Shown here piece by piece: positions 4,430-6,355 of a stretch of DNA of 6,355 nt (the first letter of the stretch is position 1; each line of letters starts with the position of its first letter). The notes under the pieces are model-generated. The model did not search any database. It saw only the letters and a list, made by a program, of their open reading frames with translations, and was not told where the DNA came from. The stretch is taken from the NCBI GenBank assembly GCA_036496265.1, contig DASXLL010000217.1, positions 1-6,355 of the forward strand, read 5' to 3'. The translations under genes and the position numbers were made by a program. This DNA is from CAYLLN01 sp036496265 (GTDB lineage Bacteria; Planctomycetota; Planctomycetia; Pirellulales; Pirellulaceae).

Positions 4430-6031
4430 ATGAGTTCTCCCAAGATCGAACGGGCGCTGGTGAGCGTCAGCGATAAGGCGCAATTGATCGAATTGGCCCG
4501 CGGTTTGGTGGCTGCCGGTGTGGAAATCTATGCTAGCGGTGGTTCGCGGCGGCACTTGGAGCAGGCGGGAATCGCCGTCCTGGAAGTGGCCGCTTATACC
4601 GGCTTTCCGGAAATGATGGACGGCCGGATCAAAACGCTGCACCCGAAGATTCACGGCGGAATTCTATGCCGGCGGGACCGGCCGGCCGATATGCGAGCGG
4701 CGGAAGAGCAGGGGATTGTGCCATTCGAGCTGGTGGTGGTCAATCTTTATCCATTTGCGGAGACGGTTTCCCGCAGTGGCGTAACGGTCGACGAAGCGAT
4801 CGAGCAAATCGATATTGGCGGCCCGACATTGATTCGCGGCGCGGCTAAGAATCACGCGTTCGTAACGATTGCCTGCGAGCCGGCGCAGTATGCGCAGATT
4901 CTGGAGCAGATCGAGACGGCGGGCGCGACCACGCCCGAATTGCGGCGCGAGTTGGCGGGGGCAGCCTTCATGCATACGGCGAAGTACGATGCGGCAATCG
5001 CGGGATACTTTGCCGGGGTCAGCGAGAAGGTGCCGGCCGGTGCGATCGCTACGAAAACGGAGGGCGAGTTTCCCGAAGGCATTAATTTGCGGCTCCAGCG
5101 AACCGCCGCCTTGCGCTATGGCGAAAATCCGCATCAGGCGGCGGCAGTGTATGCGTTTGCGAATGCGCTGCCCGGTTCGCTCGTGCGCGCCAAGCAATTG
5201 CACGGCAAGGAGCTCTCCTACAACAACTTGTTGGACTTGGATAGCGCGCTGGGAGTCGTACGCTCGCTGCCCGCGCCGGGCGTGGCAGTGATCAAGCACA
5301 ACAATCCGTGCGGCGCGGCGACGGCGGCGACGCTGGTCGAGGCGACGGAGCTGGCTTGGAACGGTGATCCGCTCAGCGCGTTCGGCTCGGTGCTCGCGTT
5401 CAATGTGCCAGTGGACGCGGCCGCGGCGGAATTCTTGGCTGAGCCCGGCCGCTTTGTGGAAGCGATCGTAGCGCCGGAGTTTTCGCAGGAAGCAATCGAG
5501 GTCCTGACCACTAAGCCGAAGTGGAAAGCCAATGTGCGCTTATTGGCCGTCGGGGCAATCGAAGCAGGGCACGGAGGAATGGAGCTGCGTCAGATCAGCG
5601 GCGGCATGCTTTGCCAATCGGCGGATGACGTCGCCGACGACGAATCGAGTTGGCAAGTTGTGACGGTCGCGCAGCCGACGGAATCTCAAATGATCGATCT
5701 ACGATTTGCGTGGGCCGTTTGCGGCCATGTCAAATCGAACGCGATTGTACTCGCGAAGGGTCAGTCGGTCGTAGGCGTTGGCGCTGGGCAAATGAGCCGC
5801 GTCGATTCGGTCGAGATAGCGCTCCACAAAGCGGGCGAGCGGGCGCGCGGAGCGGCGCTCGCATCAGACGCGTTCTTCCCCTTTCCCGACTCGATAGAGC
5901 GGGCGGCGGCAAGCGGCGTAATGACGGTGATCCAGCCGGGCGGATCGCGCGGCGATGCGGAGGTGATTGCCGAGTGCAACCAACATGGGATGGCGATGGT
6001 TTTCACAGGGCGACGTCATTTTCGGCATTAG
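4430..6031 (+). CDS. purH: Bifunctional AICAR transformylase / IMP cyclohydrolase PurH, 533 aa
   Basis: PurH carries out the last two steps of de novo purine synthesis in the cytoplasm. It formylates AICAR (ZMP) with 10-formyl-tetrahydrofolate, then closes the ring to give IMP. The start is ATG 4430 (MSSPKIERALVSVSDK); a TTG two codons earlier is possible, and no clear Shine-Dalgarno precedes either. The N-terminal MGS-like cyclohydrolase domain (about 1-200) has IYASGGS (33-39), GRIKTLHPKIHGG (65-77), VVVNLYPF (102-109) and IDIGGPTLIRGAAKNH (127-142). The transformylase part has LRYGENPHQ (228-236), KELSYNNLLDLDSAL (260-274), KHNNPCG with the catalytic Lys289-His290 pair, SNAIV, GAGQMSRVDS (451-460), SDAFFPF (479-485), QPGGS and the terminal TGRRHFRH. 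Length and motifs match full-length PurH, with no missing key residue. Small departures such as SGGS for the usual TGGT look like lineage variation. It stands alone, without other pur genes, divergent from the protease. Confidence 0.97.
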   Translation: MSSPKIERALVSVSDKAQLIELARGLVAAGVEIYASGGSRRHLEQAGIAVLEVAAYTGFPEMMDGRIKTLHPKIHGGILCRRDRPADMRAAEEQGIVPFELVVVNLYPFAETVSRSGVTVDEAIEQIDIGGPTLIRGAAKNHAFVTIACEPAQYAQILEQIETAGATTPELRRELAGAAFMHTAKYDAAIAGYFAGVSEKVPAGAIATKTEGEFPEGINLRLQRTAALRYGENPHQAAAVYAFANALPGSLVRAKQLHGKELSYNNLLDLDSALGVVRSLPAPGVAVIKHNNPCGAATAATLVEATELAWNGDPLSAFGSVLAFNVPVDAAAAEFLAEPGRFVEAIVAPEFSQEAIEVLTTKPKWKANVRLLAVGAIEAGHGGMELRQISGGMLCQSADDVADDESSWQVVTVAQPTESQMIDLRFAWAVCGHVKSNAIVLAKGQSVVGVGAGQMSRVDSVEIALHKAGERARGAALASDAFFPFPDSIERAAASGVMTVIQPGGSRGDAEVIAECNQHGMAMVFTGRRHFRH

Positions 6032-6066
6032 AGGGCTTGGGATTCAGAGTTGGCGATTCAGCGTAA

Positions 6067-6092
6067 TTGGCGCGCCAAAATCGGTTGGCGCG
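6067..6092. repeat. 12-bp palindrome with a repeated TTGGCGCG arm
   Basis: TTGGCGCGCCAA (6067-6078) is a perfect palindrome, and TTGGCGCG occurs again at 6085-6092. CGCGCCAA (6071-6078) can pair with the second copy across a 6-nt loop, giving an 8-bp stem. It lies 36 bp past the purH stop. It may mark the purH 3' end, although no T-tract follows. Confidence 0.4.
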
Positions 6093-6131
6093 TCTGCGCG
6101 TACTGCCTCGCAAGCCATGCACCCTAGGAAA

Positions 6132-6143
6132 TCAGGGCCCTGA
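6132..6143. repeat. 12-bp perfect palindrome
   Basis: TCAGGGCCCTGA is a perfect palindrome with no spacer, so it is more likely a dimeric protein site or chance than an RNA hairpin. It lies between purH and the promoter-like site at 6199. Confidence 0.3.
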
Positions 6144-6198
6144 AAATCTGAACCCTTTTGCTTGGACTGGCCGCAACGTACCGCCCGCTTTCGGTGCA

Positions 6199-6213
6199 TG
6201 GTACAATGGAGGA
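6199..6213 (+). promoter_or_regulatory. Candidate extended -10 promoter followed by GGAGGA
   Basis: TGGTACAAT (6199-6207) fits an extended -10 (TG, one base, TACAAT) and is followed directly by GGAGGA (6208-6213), as at 274-289. No -35 hexamer sits at the right distance. Transcription would start near 6214, leaving a leader of about 130 nt before the ATG at 6344. Confidence 0.4.
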
Positions 6214-6343
6214 GCGTGAGGCTGGGGTTGCAGGCACAGATCGCAACGTCGACACGCCGCCGAGCGTGTTTCTCGAGACGGAGCTGGAGATCCACTCTCG
6301 GGTATCCGATCGGTGCCGGCTCGAATCGACAGGTGTGACGTAG
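6206..6343 (+). CDS. Possible small acidic protein, 45 aa, doubtful
   Basis: An ATG at 6206 opens a frame ending with TAG at 6341-6343, directly against the ATG at 6344. The product begins MEEREAGVAGTDRNVDTPP and is rich in Glu, Arg and Thr. Third-position GC is high, as in the neighbouring genes, and the stop abuts the next start as in translational coupling. Against it, the ATG overlaps the promoter-like TACAAT and only a weak GGTG lies upstream. No family is recognised. Promoter and start cannot both be right at this spot. Confidence 0.2.
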   Translation: MEEREAGVAGTDRNVDTPPSVFLETELEIHSRVSDRCRLESTGVT

Positions 6344-6355
6344 ATGATGGCTGAC
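6344..6355 (+). CDS. Start of a gene cut by the right edge
   Basis: ATGATGGCTGAC (Met-Met-Ala-Asp) runs to the window end. AGGTG (6331-6335), complementary to the 16S anti-Shine-Dalgarno, lies 8 nt before the first ATG, and a promoter-like site is at 6199. Only four codons are visible, so the product cannot be named. Confidence 0.4.

Noticed and set aside
4664..5299. 211-residue frame antisense to purH
   Set aside because: Fully inside purH, whose motifs are intact. The antisense product is Arg-rich with no ribosome binding site.

Overview
The window is GC-rich bacterial chromosome. A planctomycete, probably of the Pirellulales, is the best guess. The guess rests on the exported TPR-PDZ-S41 protease, on a hypothetical protein whose style I associate with that group, and on long intergenic stretches between single genes. 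It is an inference; no rRNA or other marker is present.

Layout. Positions 1-331 hold no gene, only a perfect palindrome (32-51) and a candidate promoter (274-282). A 213-residue exported hypothetical protein follows on the + strand (332-973), with a strong hairpin just past its stop. On the - strand, 1230-1385 encodes a 51-residue protein made almost entirely of Gln, Gly, Asn, Lys, Arg and Glu, with a strong ribosome binding site. Further along the - strand lies a complete exported S41 carboxyl-terminal processing protease (1602-3422). About 1 kb without a convincing gene separates it from purH, which is complete and divergently transcribed on the + strand (4430-6031). The purH product performs the last two steps of IMP synthesis. 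The tail (6032-6355) holds two 12-bp palindromes, a promoter-like site, and what looks like the first four codons of another gene at the right edge.

The genes do not form an evident pathway: one housekeeping purine gene, one envelope protease and two unknowns, each apparently its own transcription unit. The most notable non-coding signal is 4075-4403 before purH. It is a run of stable hairpins, ending in two mutually exclusive hairpins of which the later is followed by four T residues. This looks like an attenuator or riboswitch-type leader, but it is unproven, and a promoter closer to purH would remove it from the mRNA. No mobile element, CRISPR array, tRNA or rRNA was seen.
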